Assembly: GCF_006442815.1 (NCBI RefSeq)
Contig: NZ_VFVL01000024.1
Coordinates: forward strand, 32,149-96,148
Direction: 5' to 3'
DNA from: Mesorhizobium sp. B2-4-3
GTDB lineage: Bacteria > Pseudomonadota > Alphaproteobacteria > Rhizobiales > Rhizobiaceae
DNA: 64,000 bases
Within the stretch, counting starts at the first letter, position 1. Every line of letters starts with the position of its first letter. Both the position numbers and the translations under genes were made by a program. Below, piece after piece: positions 21,232-29,327 of the stretch. Under the pieces are notes generated by a model, which saw nothing but the letters and a program-made list of their open reading frames with translations, was not told where the DNA came from and made no database searches.

Positions 21232-23046
21232 TCAGCCCTCCATCTCTTCCCGCAGCATCTCCAGCTCCAGCCACTCTTCCTCGAGCGCGGCCAGCGTTGT
21301 CCGCTCCTTGTCGAGCGCGGCGATGGTCTTCTGGAACGAGGCCGGGTCGCGCTCGTAGAAGGACGGGTCGGCGATGTTGTTCTCCAGCCGCGAGATTGAG
21401 GCCGTCACCGCCTCGATCTTCTTGGGCAGCGAGTCCAGCGCGAATTTCTGCTTGAACGAGAGCTTTTTGGCGGGGCCTTTGGGTGCTGCCTGTTCGGCTT
21501 TCGATCCAGCCTCACTCGCCTCGGCTTTCGACCTCGCCTTGCGGTCTTCCAGCTTCGAGCCGCCGCGCTGCGTCAGCATATCGGTATAGCCGCCGGCATA
21601 TTCGATCCAGCGCCCGCCGCCGTCCGGCGCGATCACGCTGGTGACGGTGCGGTCGAGGAAGTCGCGGTCGTGGCTGACCAGGATCACGGTTCCGGCAAAA
21701 CCGGCGACCAGTTCCTGCAGCAGCTCCAGCGTCTCCATGTCGAGATCGTTGGTCGGCTCATCGAGCACCAGAAGGTTCGCCGGCCGCGCCAGAACGCGGG
21801 CCAGAAGCAGCCGCGCGCGCTCGCCGCCGGAAAGCTCGCGCACAGGCGTGCGCGCCTGCTCCGGCTTGAACAGGAAATCCTTCATGTAGGAGACGACGTG
21901 GCGCTGCTCGCCATTGACAACAAGGTTCTCACCGCGCCCGTCGGTCAGGTAATGCGCCAGCGTCTCCTGCGGGTCGACGGCCTCGCGCTTCTGGTCGAGC
22001 GTCGCGATCTCAAGATTGACGCCGAGGCGCACCATACCCGCGTCCGGCGCCAGCTCGCCGGTCAGCATCTTCAACAATGTCGTCTTGCCGGCGCCGTTCG
22101 GGCCGACCAGGCCGACGCGGTCGCCGCGCTGGATGCGGGTCGAGAAACCCTTGACCACGGTGAGGTCGCCAAAGCTCTTGTCGATGCCCTTGGCCTCGAT
22201 CACCAGCTTGCCGGATTCGGCTGCATCGCTGGCCACCATGGTGGCGGTTCCCTCGGCGCCGCGATGGCCGCGGAAGCGCTGGCGCATGGTCTGCAGTTCG
22301 CCAAGGCGACGCATGTTGCGCTTTCGCCTGGCGGTCACGCCATAGCGCAGCCAGTGCTCCTCGCGCACGATCTGGCGGCCGAGCTTGTGCTGCTCGCGCT
22401 CTTCCTCTTCCAGCACCTGGTCGCGCCATTCCTCGAAATGGGCAAAGCCCTTGTCCAGCCGCCGTGTCTGGCCGCGGTCGAGCCAGACGGTGGCGCGCGT
22501 GACGCGCTCGAGAAAGCGGCGGTCATGCGAGATCAGGATGACGGCCGACGAGGTGCGGGCGAGCTCTTCTTCCAGCCATTCGATGACCGACAGGTCGAGA
22601 TGGTTGGTCGGCTCGTCGAGCAGCAGGATATCGGGCTCCGGCGCCATGACGCGGGCAAGCGCGGCGCGCCGCGCCTCGCCGCCGGAAAGGTCGTTCGGCC
22701 GTTCCTCGCCGGTCAGGCCGAGATGCTCCATCAGATAGGTGGCGCGATGCGGATCGTCGGCCGGGCCGAGGCCGGCCTCGACATAGGCGCGCACGTCGGC
22801 GAAGCCGTCCATATCCGGCATCTGCGGCAGATAGCGGACGGTCGCCGAAGGCTGGCGGAACACCTCGCCGTCCTGCGGCTCGATCATCCCGGCGGCGATC
22901 TTGAGCAGCGTCGACTTGCCCGAGCCGTTGCGTCCGACCAGCGCGATCTTCTCGCCGGCGGATGCGCTAAGCGCCGCGCCGTCGAGCAGCGGGGTGCCGC
23001 CGAAGGTCAGTTTAATGCCGTCGAGATTGAGGAGTGGCGGCGCCAT
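21232..23046 (-). CDS. ABC-F family ATPase, Uup-like
   Basis: A soluble protein with two ABC ATPase domains and no membrane part, so an ABC-F translation-associated factor rather than a transporter. The first Walker A GRNGSGKS is at residues 38-45 with signature LSGGEARRAALARV; the second is GPNGAGKTT with LSGGERARLLLARV. Between them is the basic linker (WLRYGVTARRKRNMRRLGELQ) typical of ABC-F proteins. A C-terminal coiled coil (LPKKIEAVTASISRLENNIADP to the end) is a Uup hallmark and can bind branched DNA or ribosomes. At 604 residues it fits. The thiN stop lies 1 bp upstream, so the two are co-transcribed. Confidence 0.92.
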   Translation of the reverse strand: MAPPLLNLDGIKLTFGGTPLLDGAALSASAGEKIALVGRNGSGKSTLLKIAAGMIEPQDGEVFRQPSATVRYLPQMPDMDGFADVRAYVEAGLGPADDPHRATYLMEHLGLTGEERPNDLSGGEARRAALARVMAPEPDILLLDEPTNHLDLSVIEWLEEELARTSSAVILISHDRRFLERVTRATVWLDRGQTRRLDKGFAHFEEWRDQVLEEEEREQHKLGRQIVREEHWLRYGVTARRKRNMRRLGELQTMRQRFRGHRGAEGTATMVASDAAESGKLVIEAKGIDKSFGDLTVVKGFSTRIQRGDRVGLVGPNGAGKTTLLKMLTGELAPDAGMVRLGVNLEIATLDQKREAVDPQETLAHYLTDGRGENLVVNGEQRHVVSYMKDFLFKPEQARTPVRELSGGERARLLLARVLARPANLLVLDEPTNDLDMETLELLQELVAGFAGTVILVSHDRDFLDRTVTSVIAPDGGGRWIEYAGGYTDMLTQRGGSKLEDRKARSKAEASEAGSKAEQAAPKGPAKKLSFKQKFALDSLPKKIEAVTASISRLENNIADPSFYERDPASFQKTIAALDKERTTLAALEEEWLELEMLREEMEG

Positions 23047-23047
23047 G

Positions 23048-23692
23048 TCAGCTTTCGGGAAGAGGATAGGGGTGGGCCAGAAGCAGCGCTCGGCCGCGCT
23101 CCAGCGCGATGCCGAGCCGCCCTTTGACCTCGTTTGATATAGTGAGCGAGGAGCCGAACGCCACCTCGACGCGGTCGAGCGGCCATTTGGCGCCGGTCAC
23201 CGTCAGGCCGGCGAGATCGGAGAAGCCGAGCACCGAAAACAAGGTGCCGTCGGCATAGTCGAAGGCGGCTCCGCCCGGCAGGATGGGAACGCCTTCCTGC
23301 GCGCCGCTGGTCAGCAAGACCTCGGTGCCGGCCTCTGCCAGCCGAAGCGCAAGCGCCAGGTGCAGGAAAGCATGGTCGGCGCGCTTGCCGCCGAAGGCGC
23401 CGGCCAACACCAGGCTGGTGGCGCCGCGCTGGAGCGCTTCCGCTATGGCGAGCTCGCCATCGGTCATGTCCTTCTCGGCCGGAAAGACTTTTCGCGGCAC
23501 GGCGGCGAGATCATCCGGCAGGTTCGCCGGCACCGAGTCGAAATCGCCGACCCAAAGCTCCGGCACCAGGCCAAGCATCCGGGCATGGCCGATGCCGGCG
23601 TCGGCGGCGATGACGCGCGAACCTTCGATCTGGCGTTCGAGCCGGGGTGTGCGGGTAAGCTCGCCGCCAAGCAGGATGGTGAATGTGCCCAT
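23048..23692 (-). CDS. thiN: Thiamine pyrophosphokinase
   Basis: Converts thiamine to thiamine pyrophosphate using ATP, so imported thiamine becomes the active cofactor. Family motifs are IAADAGIGHARMLGLVPELWVGDFDS (the DAG and GDFDS nucleotide-binding elements), EKDMTDGELA and GAFGGKRADHAFLH. At 214 residues it is normal. It lies divergently beside the thiBPQ thiamine importer, so import and activation genes sit together. The TPP riboswitch between them points away and controls only the importer. The next gene on the same strand, the ABC-F ATPase, begins 1 bp downstream. Confidence 0.92.
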   Translation of the reverse strand: MGTFTILLGGELTRTPRLERQIEGSRVIAADAGIGHARMLGLVPELWVGDFDSVPANLPDDLAAVPRKVFPAEKDMTDGELAIAEALQRGATSLVLAGAFGGKRADHAFLHLALALRLAEAGTEVLLTSGAQEGVPILPGGAAFDYADGTLFSVLGFSDLAGLTVTGAKWPLDRVEVAFGSSLTISNEVKGRLGIALERGRALLLAHPYPLPES

Positions 23693-23833
23693 GGCCGTGG
23701 CCCTTACCAGCCCTCCAAGCGAAACGGAAGCCGGACGGCCCGCGCTTCGGTTGCGCGCCTGCTGCCGCGAACATTAGCTGCCCGGCAAACTTCCGCTTGC
23801 GCGCCGCTTCGGCGGGGCCTATCTGTCGAAACG

Positions 23834-23925
23834 CTCTAACGGGGTGCCGGACGTGATCCGGCTGAGAGGCGATCAAGCCAACCCGCTGAACCTGATCCGG
23901 TTTGTACCGGCGGAGGGATTAGACG
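23834..23925 (+). ncRNA. TPP riboswitch (THI element)
   Basis: The conserved sensor elements are all present: GGGGTGCC at 23841, CTGAGA at 23862-23867, then CTGAACCTGATCCGG (23885-23899) and TACCGGCGGAGGGA. The closing helix pairs TCTAA (23835-23839) with TTAGA (23919-23923). It senses TPP and lies 54 nt before thiB. A hairpin that covers the thiB ribosome binding site follows (next entry), so control is probably at translation. Confidence 0.97.
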
Positions 23926-23937
23926 TTTCGGACCATC

Positions 23938-23978
23938 CGGCGCCTCAATTCCTTGTCACTCGAACGAAGGAGGCGCCG
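23938..23978 (+). promoter_or_regulatory. Ribosome-binding-site-sequestering hairpin of the TPP riboswitch
   Basis: CGGCGCCT (23938-23945) pairs perfectly with AGGCGCCG (23971-23978), and CCTT (23951-23954) with AAGG (23967-23970). The 3' arm contains the Shine-Dalgarno AAGGAGG and ends at the thiB ATG (23979). There is no T-run, so this blocks translation rather than terminating transcription. Confidence 0.75.
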
Positions 23979-24989
23979 ATGCGCTCGATACTGTCTCGTC
24001 TAGTTCTGGCAACCGGTCTTGTCTCGCTTCTGGCGGGCGTCGCGCCTGCCGAGGCCAAGGACAAGCTCACCGTCTATACCTATGAGAGCTTCACCGCCGA
24101 TTGGGGGCCCGGCCCGGCCGTCAAGAAGGAGTTCGAGGCCGAATGCGGCTGCGATCTCGAATTCGTCTCGGTCGCCGACGGTGTCGCCCTGCTCAACCGC
24201 GTCAAGCTCGAAGGCGCCGGCACCAAGGCCGATATCGTGCTCGGCCTCGACACCAACCTGACGGCGGACGCCAAGGCGAGCGGCCTGTTCGCGCCGCATG
24301 GCGAAGTCTCCGGCATCAGTGTGCCTGGCGGCTGGAGCGACGACACTTTTGTGCCCTTCGACTATGGCTACTTCGCCGTCGTCTATGACACACAAAAACT
24401 GAAGACCCCGCCCAAGAGCCTGAAGGACCTGGTGGAGGGCGCCGACACGGACAAGATCGTCATCCAGGATCCGCGCACCTCGACGCCCGGCCTAGGCCTG
24501 CTCTTGTGGGTGAAGTCCGTCTATGGCGACAAGGCGCCGGAGGCCTGGGCAAAGCTCAAGACGAAGGTGCTGACGGTGACACCGGGCTGGAGCGAGGCCT
24601 ATGGCCTGTTCACCAAAGGCGAGGCGCCGATGGTGCTCTCCTACACCACCTCGCCGGCCTATCACATGGTGGCCGAGAACACCGAGCGCTACCAGGCGGC
24701 CTCGTTCGAGGAAGGCGAGTACCTGCAGATCGAGGTTGCCGGCATCACCACGACGGGCGCGAAGAACCCGCTGGCGCAAAAATTCATCGCCTTCATGACC
24801 GGACCGAAATTCCAGGACGTCATTCCGGAGACCAACTGGATGTTCCCGGCCGGCAAGACGGACAAGCCGCTCAACCCGGCCTTCGACAAGCTGGTCAAGC
24901 CGACCAAGACCTTGCTGTTCAGCCCGCAGGAGGTTGCCGCCAACCGCAAGGCGTGGGTGGATGAGTGGCTGGGTGTGATGAGCAAGTAG
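23979..24989 (+). CDS. thiB: Thiamine/TPP ABC transporter substrate-binding protein ThiB
   Basis: Periplasmic protein that captures thiamine or TPP for ThiPQ. The start at 23979 follows AAGGAGG and yields a clean signal peptide (about 26 residues, ending AEA-K); the longer open frame would run through the riboswitch and is rejected. The mature protein opens with DKLTVYTYESFTADWGPGPAVKKEFE, typical of ThiB. Other family segments are ADIVLGLDTNL, VPFDYGYFAVVYDT, PRTSTPGLGLLLWVK and the C-terminal MFPAGKTDKPLNPAFDKL. It has 336 residues. The next gene, thiP, is 238 bp downstream, beyond two repeat copies. Confidence 0.95.
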   Translation: MRSILSRLVLATGLVSLLAGVAPAEAKDKLTVYTYESFTADWGPGPAVKKEFEAECGCDLEFVSVADGVALLNRVKLEGAGTKADIVLGLDTNLTADAKASGLFAPHGEVSGISVPGGWSDDTFVPFDYGYFAVVYDTQKLKTPPKSLKDLVEGADTDKIVIQDPRTSTPGLGLLLWVKSVYGDKAPEAWAKLKTKVLTVTPGWSEAYGLFTKGEAPMVLSYTTSPAYHMVAENTERYQAASFEEGEYLQIEVAGITTTGAKNPLAQKFIAFMTGPKFQDVIPETNWMFPAGKTDKPLNPAFDKLVKPTKTLLFSPQEVAANRKAWVDEWLGVMSK

Positions 24990-25009
24990 GCTGCGAGATG
25001 GCGCTTGAA

Positions 25010-25166
25010 CACCCCCCTCTGGCCTGCCGGCCATCTCCCCCGCAGGGGGGGAGATCAAGCGCTCTGTCGGTTTCGCCAAACTCCCACGCTGCAAGAGTGG
25101 CGCGGCGATCGAAGCTGCCAATCTCCCCCCTTGCGGGGGAGATTGCCGGCAGGCCAGAGGGGGGTG
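25010..25166. repeat. Two inverted copies of the C-rich palindromic repeat inside the thi operon
   Basis: Copy 3 (25010-25057) and copy 4 (25119-25166) have the same sequence as those at 6946-7183 (CTCCCCC, GGGGGAG, GGCAGGCCAGAGGGGGG), but face the opposite way round: inverse then forward. They separate thiB from thiP. Confidence 0.75.
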
Positions 25167-25227
25167 GGCGGGAACACGACGCCGATAATCGTTCCGTTCA
25201 AACCAAACTGCTGTTTGGTTAGGCGGA

Positions 25228-26856
25228 ATGCCATCGCCTCATCTCAGGGACTCCCGCGTCAACGCCGGCGTCATCGCACTAGCAGCCATTGCCATCCTCA
25301 TTGGCGGCGCCTTCGCCGGCCTCGTCCTCGAAGGCGCGCAGGATCTCTCCGGCGCTGCCGCCGCCTTCGACAGTTATCTCTTGCGCGTCGCCCGCTTCAC
25401 GCTGTGGCAGGCGGCTCTCTCGACGCTGCTGTCGGTCGCGCCCGCGCTGCTGGTCGCGCGCGCATTGTCGAGACATCCGGCTTTTCCCGGGCGTCGCCTT
25501 ATCCTGCAATTGTTCACCGTGCCGCTGGCCTTGCCGGCGATCGTCGCCGCGCTCGGCATATTGGCGCTCTATGGTCGCGCCGGGTACTTTGCCGGCGTCT
25601 TCGCCGGGCTTGGCGGCGGGGATTGGCCGGGGATCTACGGCCTCTCCGGCATCCTTGTGGCGCATGTCTTCTTCAACCTGCCCTTGGCTACGCGCCTCTT
25701 CCTCGAGGCGCTGGGCACCGTTCCCGCCGACCAGTGGCGGCTGGCGAGTCAGCTCGGCATGGGCGCCCGGCCGGCCTTCCGGCTGGTCGAATGGCCGGTG
25801 CTGCGCGCGGCTTTGCCGGGGATCGCCGGGCTGGTCTTCATGCTCTGCACCACCTCCTTCACCATCGTGCTGACGCTGGGCGGAGGTCCGGCCGCGACGA
25901 CGCTGGAGGTCGCCATCTACCAGGCGCTGCGCTTCGATTTCGATCCCGCGCGCGCCGTGGTGCTGACGCTGCTGCAGATCGCGCTCACCTTCGTCGTGGT
26001 GGTCGCGCTCACGCGGCTCGGCGCCAACACAGTCGGCGATGCCAATCTGCCGGTGGCGCCACGCCGCTACCTTTCGGCGGGACGGACCGAAAGCGTGCTG
26101 AACGCCGGCCTCATCGCGCTGGCCCTGTTGTTCGTCGCCGGACCGATGCTGGCGATCGTGCTTTCGGGCTTTCAGGCCGATCTCGGCCGATTGGCGGGTG
26201 AAGCGGCGGTGCGCCGCGCGACGTTGACCAGCGCGGGCCTCGCCCTGCTTGCGGCGCTGCTCAGCGTGACGTTGTCGCTGGCGCTGATCGCGGCGCGGCG
26301 CGCGCTGGCCCTGCGGCGCCAGGCAGGCGGCGCCGTGGGCCTGCTCGAACATGCCGCCGACACCGGTGCCGGCTTCGTGCTGGTCGTGCCGCCGATCGTC
26401 CTTGGCGCCGGCTGGTTCCTGGCGCTGCGCCACGTCACCGATGTCTTCGCCGTCGCGCCGGCCATGGTCGTCGCCGTCAACGCGGTGATGGCGATGCCTT
26501 TCGCCATCCGCGCCATTCGCCCGGCCTATGACGCGGCGAGCGAGCGCCACGAGCGGCTTTGCCTGGCGCTCGGCATATCCGGCTGGACCCGGCTCAGCCT
26601 GGTCGACTGGCCGTCGCTTAGGCGGCCCCTGGCCACCGGCTTTGCCTTCGCCATGGCGCTGTCGCTCGGCGATCTCGGCGTGATCGCGCTGTTCGGCAGC
26701 GATTCCGTGCAGACCTTGCCCTATCTGCTTTTGGCGCGCATGGGCAGCTACCGGACAGCCGACGCCGCGGGACTTGCCTTGCTGCTCGGCCTCGTCTGCC
26801 TGATGCTGGTGGTCGCCGCCGACTGGCTGGGGCGGGAAGGAAAGTCACGACAATGA
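25228..26856 (+). CDS. thiP: Thiamine ABC transporter permease ThiP
   Basis: Inner-membrane channel of the thiamine importer. A single 542-residue chain contains two permease units of about six helices each, as usual for ThiP. The two EAA loops read VPADQWRLASQLGMGARPAFRLVEWPVLRAALPG (first unit) and RLCLALGISGWTRLSLVDWPSLRRPL (second unit); these dock onto ThiQ. The stop overlaps the thiQ start by 4 bp (ATGA), so the two are translationally coupled. The start at 25228 has GGCGGA upstream. Confidence 0.95.
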   Translation: MPSPHLRDSRVNAGVIALAAIAILIGGAFAGLVLEGAQDLSGAAAAFDSYLLRVARFTLWQAALSTLLSVAPALLVARALSRHPAFPGRRLILQLFTVPLALPAIVAALGILALYGRAGYFAGVFAGLGGGDWPGIYGLSGILVAHVFFNLPLATRLFLEALGTVPADQWRLASQLGMGARPAFRLVEWPVLRAALPGIAGLVFMLCTTSFTIVLTLGGGPAATTLEVAIYQALRFDFDPARAVVLTLLQIALTFVVVVALTRLGANTVGDANLPVAPRRYLSAGRTESVLNAGLIALALLFVAGPMLAIVLSGFQADLGRLAGEAAVRRATLTSAGLALLAALLSVTLSLALIAARRALALRRQAGGAVGLLEHAADTGAGFVLVVPPIVLGAGWFLALRHVTDVFAVAPAMVVAVNAVMAMPFAIRAIRPAYDAASERHERLCLALGISGWTRLSLVDWPSLRRPLATGFAFAMALSLGDLGVIALFGSDSVQTLPYLLLARMGSYRTADAAGLALLLGLVCLMLVVAADWLGREGKSRQ

Positions 26857-27635
26857 GCATCGACGGCGCCGCCGCGCAAAAGGGCCTTACCGTCGCTCTG
26901 GATGGCGTCTCGTTCAGCTATGGCGAATCCTCCTTCAGTTTCGACGCCGAATTCGCGGCCGGCAGGATCACCGCCATCATGGGACCGAGCGGCTCCGGCA
27001 AGTCGACGCTGCTCAATCTGATAGCCGGCTTCGAAACGCCCGATGCGGGCAAGGTGCTGATCGGCGGCGCCGATCTCGGCAACTCGCCGCCTTCGGCGCG
27101 GCCGGTGTCGATGGTGTTCCAGGAAAACAATTTGTTCGCGCATCTTTCGGTCGAAGCCAATGTCGGGCTCGGCCGCTCGCCATCACTCAAACTCGGCGAT
27201 GCCGATCGCGCCGCCGTCGCCAAGGCGCTGGCGCGGGTCGGTCTTGCGGGCAAGGAAAGGCGGCTGCCGCGCGAGCTCTCCGGCGGCGAGCGGCAACGCG
27301 TGGCGCTGGCGCGGGTGCTGCTGCGCGACCGGCCCGTCTTGCTGCTCGACGAACCTTTCGCGTCGCTCGGTCCGGCGCTGCGCGACGACATGCTCGACCT
27401 CATGGCCGGCATCCATGCCGAGCGCGACATGACGGTGCTGTTCGTCACCCATCAGCCGGAAGATGCGCGCCGCATCGGCCAGGACGTGGCATTTCTCGAC
27501 GAAGGCACGATCGCGGCAACCGGGCCGGCCGATGATTTCTTCGATCGGTCTGGACCGGACGCCTTCCGGCGCTATATCGGCGATCGAGGCGGCACCGTTG
27601 CCGGATCACAACATATTGCCCGGAAGCGGACATAA
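26853..27635 (+). CDS. thiQ: Thiamine ABC transporter ATP-binding protein ThiQ
   Basis: ATPase that powers thiamine/TPP import. Walker A GPSGSGKST is at residues 44-52, the Q-loop FQENNLFAHLSV follows, the signature is LSGGERQRVALARVLLRDRPVLLLDEPF (signature plus Walker B), and the H-loop is LFVTHQPEDARR. At 260 residues it is normal. It overlaps thiP by 4 bp. It is the last gene of the riboswitch-controlled thiBPQ operon. Confidence 0.95.
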   Translation: MSIDGAAAQKGLTVALDGVSFSYGESSFSFDAEFAAGRITAIMGPSGSGKSTLLNLIAGFETPDAGKVLIGGADLGNSPPSARPVSMVFQENNLFAHLSVEANVGLGRSPSLKLGDADRAAVAKALARVGLAGKERRLPRELSGGERQRVALARVLLRDRPVLLLDEPFASLGPALRDDMLDLMAGIHAERDMTVLFVTHQPEDARRIGQDVAFLDEGTIAATGPADDFFDRSGPDAFRRYIGDRGGTVAGSQHIARKRT

Positions 27636-27788
27636 TTTACGGCCAAACCGGCTGCGGGCGATCCGGCGTTTGCTTGCCTTGTCCGGGGGAGTGTGGCTAG
27701 GTCCGGCCATGCTGGTCCGGCTGGGCCGCGATTTGCCGAAAGAGTTCGAAAGGAAGCCGATCTGTCGACCGGCGCTGAGAAGGTTTGG

Positions 27789-29255
27789 ATGAGGCCGCTG
27801 GCACGATTTCTCGCGCTGGCGAGCGTTGCCGTGCTGGCCAGCTGCCAGATGTTCACGCCGCCGGACGTGCAGGAGAGCGGCTTCCAGCCTTCCGACAAGC
27901 CGATCACCGTCGACAATGTCGTCGCCAACGCCAAGCTCGCCGAGATGGCGAAGGCGCAGCATCCGCGGATTCTCGCCACCTATGGCGGCGAATATTCCGA
28001 CCCCCGGCTCGAACGCATGGTGGCCAAGGTCGTCGGCAATCTGACGGTGGTGTCGGCGAACCCTACCCAGACCTATCGCATCACCATCCTCAACTCACCC
28101 AACGTCAACGCCTTCGCGCTGCCGGGCGGCTATCTCTATGTGACGCGCGGCTTGCTGGCGCTGGCCAACGATTCCTCGGAGCTTGCCGCCGTCATCGCGC
28201 ATGAGATGGGCCACGTCACCGCGAATCACGGCCTGCAGCGGCAGCAGCTCGAAGCCGAGGAAGGCCTGGCGACCAAGGTGGTCTCCGATGTGCTCGGCGA
28301 CAGCCCGACGGCCAAGGCGGCGCTCATCCGCGGCAAGCTCAGGCTCGCGCAATTCTCGCGCAACCAGGAACTGCAGGCCGACGCCATCGGCATCAAGTCG
28401 ATCGGCGAGGCGGGCTACGATCCCTATGCGGCGGGTCGCTTCCTGCAGTCGATGTCGGCCTATACGGATTTCCGCTCGGTCAGCGGTGCCACCGACGCCA
28501 GCCTCGACTTCCTGGCGACGCATCCCAACACGCCGCAGCGCATCGAGCTGGCGCAGCGCCTCGCCCGCAATTTCGGCCCGCCCGGCTTCGGCACGCGCGA
28601 CCGCGACGCATTTCTGGCCGGCATTGACGGCCTGCTTTACGGCGACACGCCGGAAGAAGGCTATGTGCGCGGCCAGACCTTCATGCATCCCAATCTCGGG
28701 GTGTCCTTCACCGTGCCGGACGGTTTCGTCATCGACAATTCGGCGGCCGCCGTCACCGCGACCGGGCCGGGCGACATCGCCATCCGTTTCGACGGCGTGG
28801 CGATCGACAAGTCGGTATCGCTCACCGATTACATCCGCAGCGGCTGGGTGGCGGGTCTCGAAGACGCCAGCGTGCGTCAGGAGACGGTCAACGGCAACGA
28901 GGCGGCGATGGCGCATGCCAGCGCGCAAGGCTGGCAGTTCGACATCGCGGTGATCCGCGCCGGCGGGCAGGTCTACAGGCTGCTGACGGCCGCGCCGTCG
29001 GCCAGCACCGCGCTGGACCCGGTGGCGCGCTCGGTCAGCGGTTCCTTCCGCGTGCTGAGCCCAGCCGAGAAGGCGGCGCTGAAGCCGCTGCATATCAGGG
29101 TCGTCACGGTCCAGGCCGGCCAGACCATGGGCTCGCTCGCCGCGCAGATGGTCGGCGTCGACCGCAAGCTCGACCTGTTCCGCGTGCTCAACGCCATGTC
29201 GCCGGGCGCGACAGTGTCGTCCGGCGACAAGGTCAAGATCGTCACCGACAGGTAG
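27789..29255 (+). CDS. M48-family metalloprotease lipoprotein with a LysM-like C-terminus (BepA-like)
   Basis: The ATG at 27789 gives a lipoprotein signal with lipobox LASC (Cys19), so the protein is anchored to a membrane facing the periplasm. The zinc motif HEMGH is at residues 138-142 within VIAHEMGHVTANHGLQ; the third zinc ligand is expected in ELQADAIG. A middle domain beginning near LGVSFTVPDGFVID resembles the domain after M48 in BepA-like proteases. The last about 50 residues (VVTVQAGQTMGSLAAQM, DLFRVLNAMSP, GDKVKIVTD) look like a LysM module. It probably controls outer-membrane protein quality. It has 488 residues; an upstream in-frame GTG/ATG extension is rejected. Confidence 0.9.
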   Translation: MRPLARFLALASVAVLASCQMFTPPDVQESGFQPSDKPITVDNVVANAKLAEMAKAQHPRILATYGGEYSDPRLERMVAKVVGNLTVVSANPTQTYRITILNSPNVNAFALPGGYLYVTRGLLALANDSSELAAVIAHEMGHVTANHGLQRQQLEAEEGLATKVVSDVLGDSPTAKAALIRGKLRLAQFSRNQELQADAIGIKSIGEAGYDPYAAGRFLQSMSAYTDFRSVSGATDASLDFLATHPNTPQRIELAQRLARNFGPPGFGTRDRDAFLAGIDGLLYGDTPEEGYVRGQTFMHPNLGVSFTVPDGFVIDNSAAAVTATGPGDIAIRFDGVAIDKSVSLTDYIRSGWVAGLEDASVRQETVNGNEAAMAHASAQGWQFDIAVIRAGGQVYRLLTAAPSASTALDPVARSVSGSFRVLSPAEKAALKPLHIRVVTVQAGQTMGSLAAQMVGVDRKLDLFRVLNAMSPGATVSSGDKVKIVTDR

Positions 29256-29327
29256 GGGCCCGCGAATTCGGACCAACCAGGCGCCGTCGGCTATTTGAAC
29301 AATCGCCCGGGCCGGGAGCCGTTGTCC

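Noticed and set aside
23844..23978. In-frame upstream extension of thiB
   Set aside because: It would translate through the TPP riboswitch; the ATG at 23979 has a perfect ribosome binding site and signal peptide.
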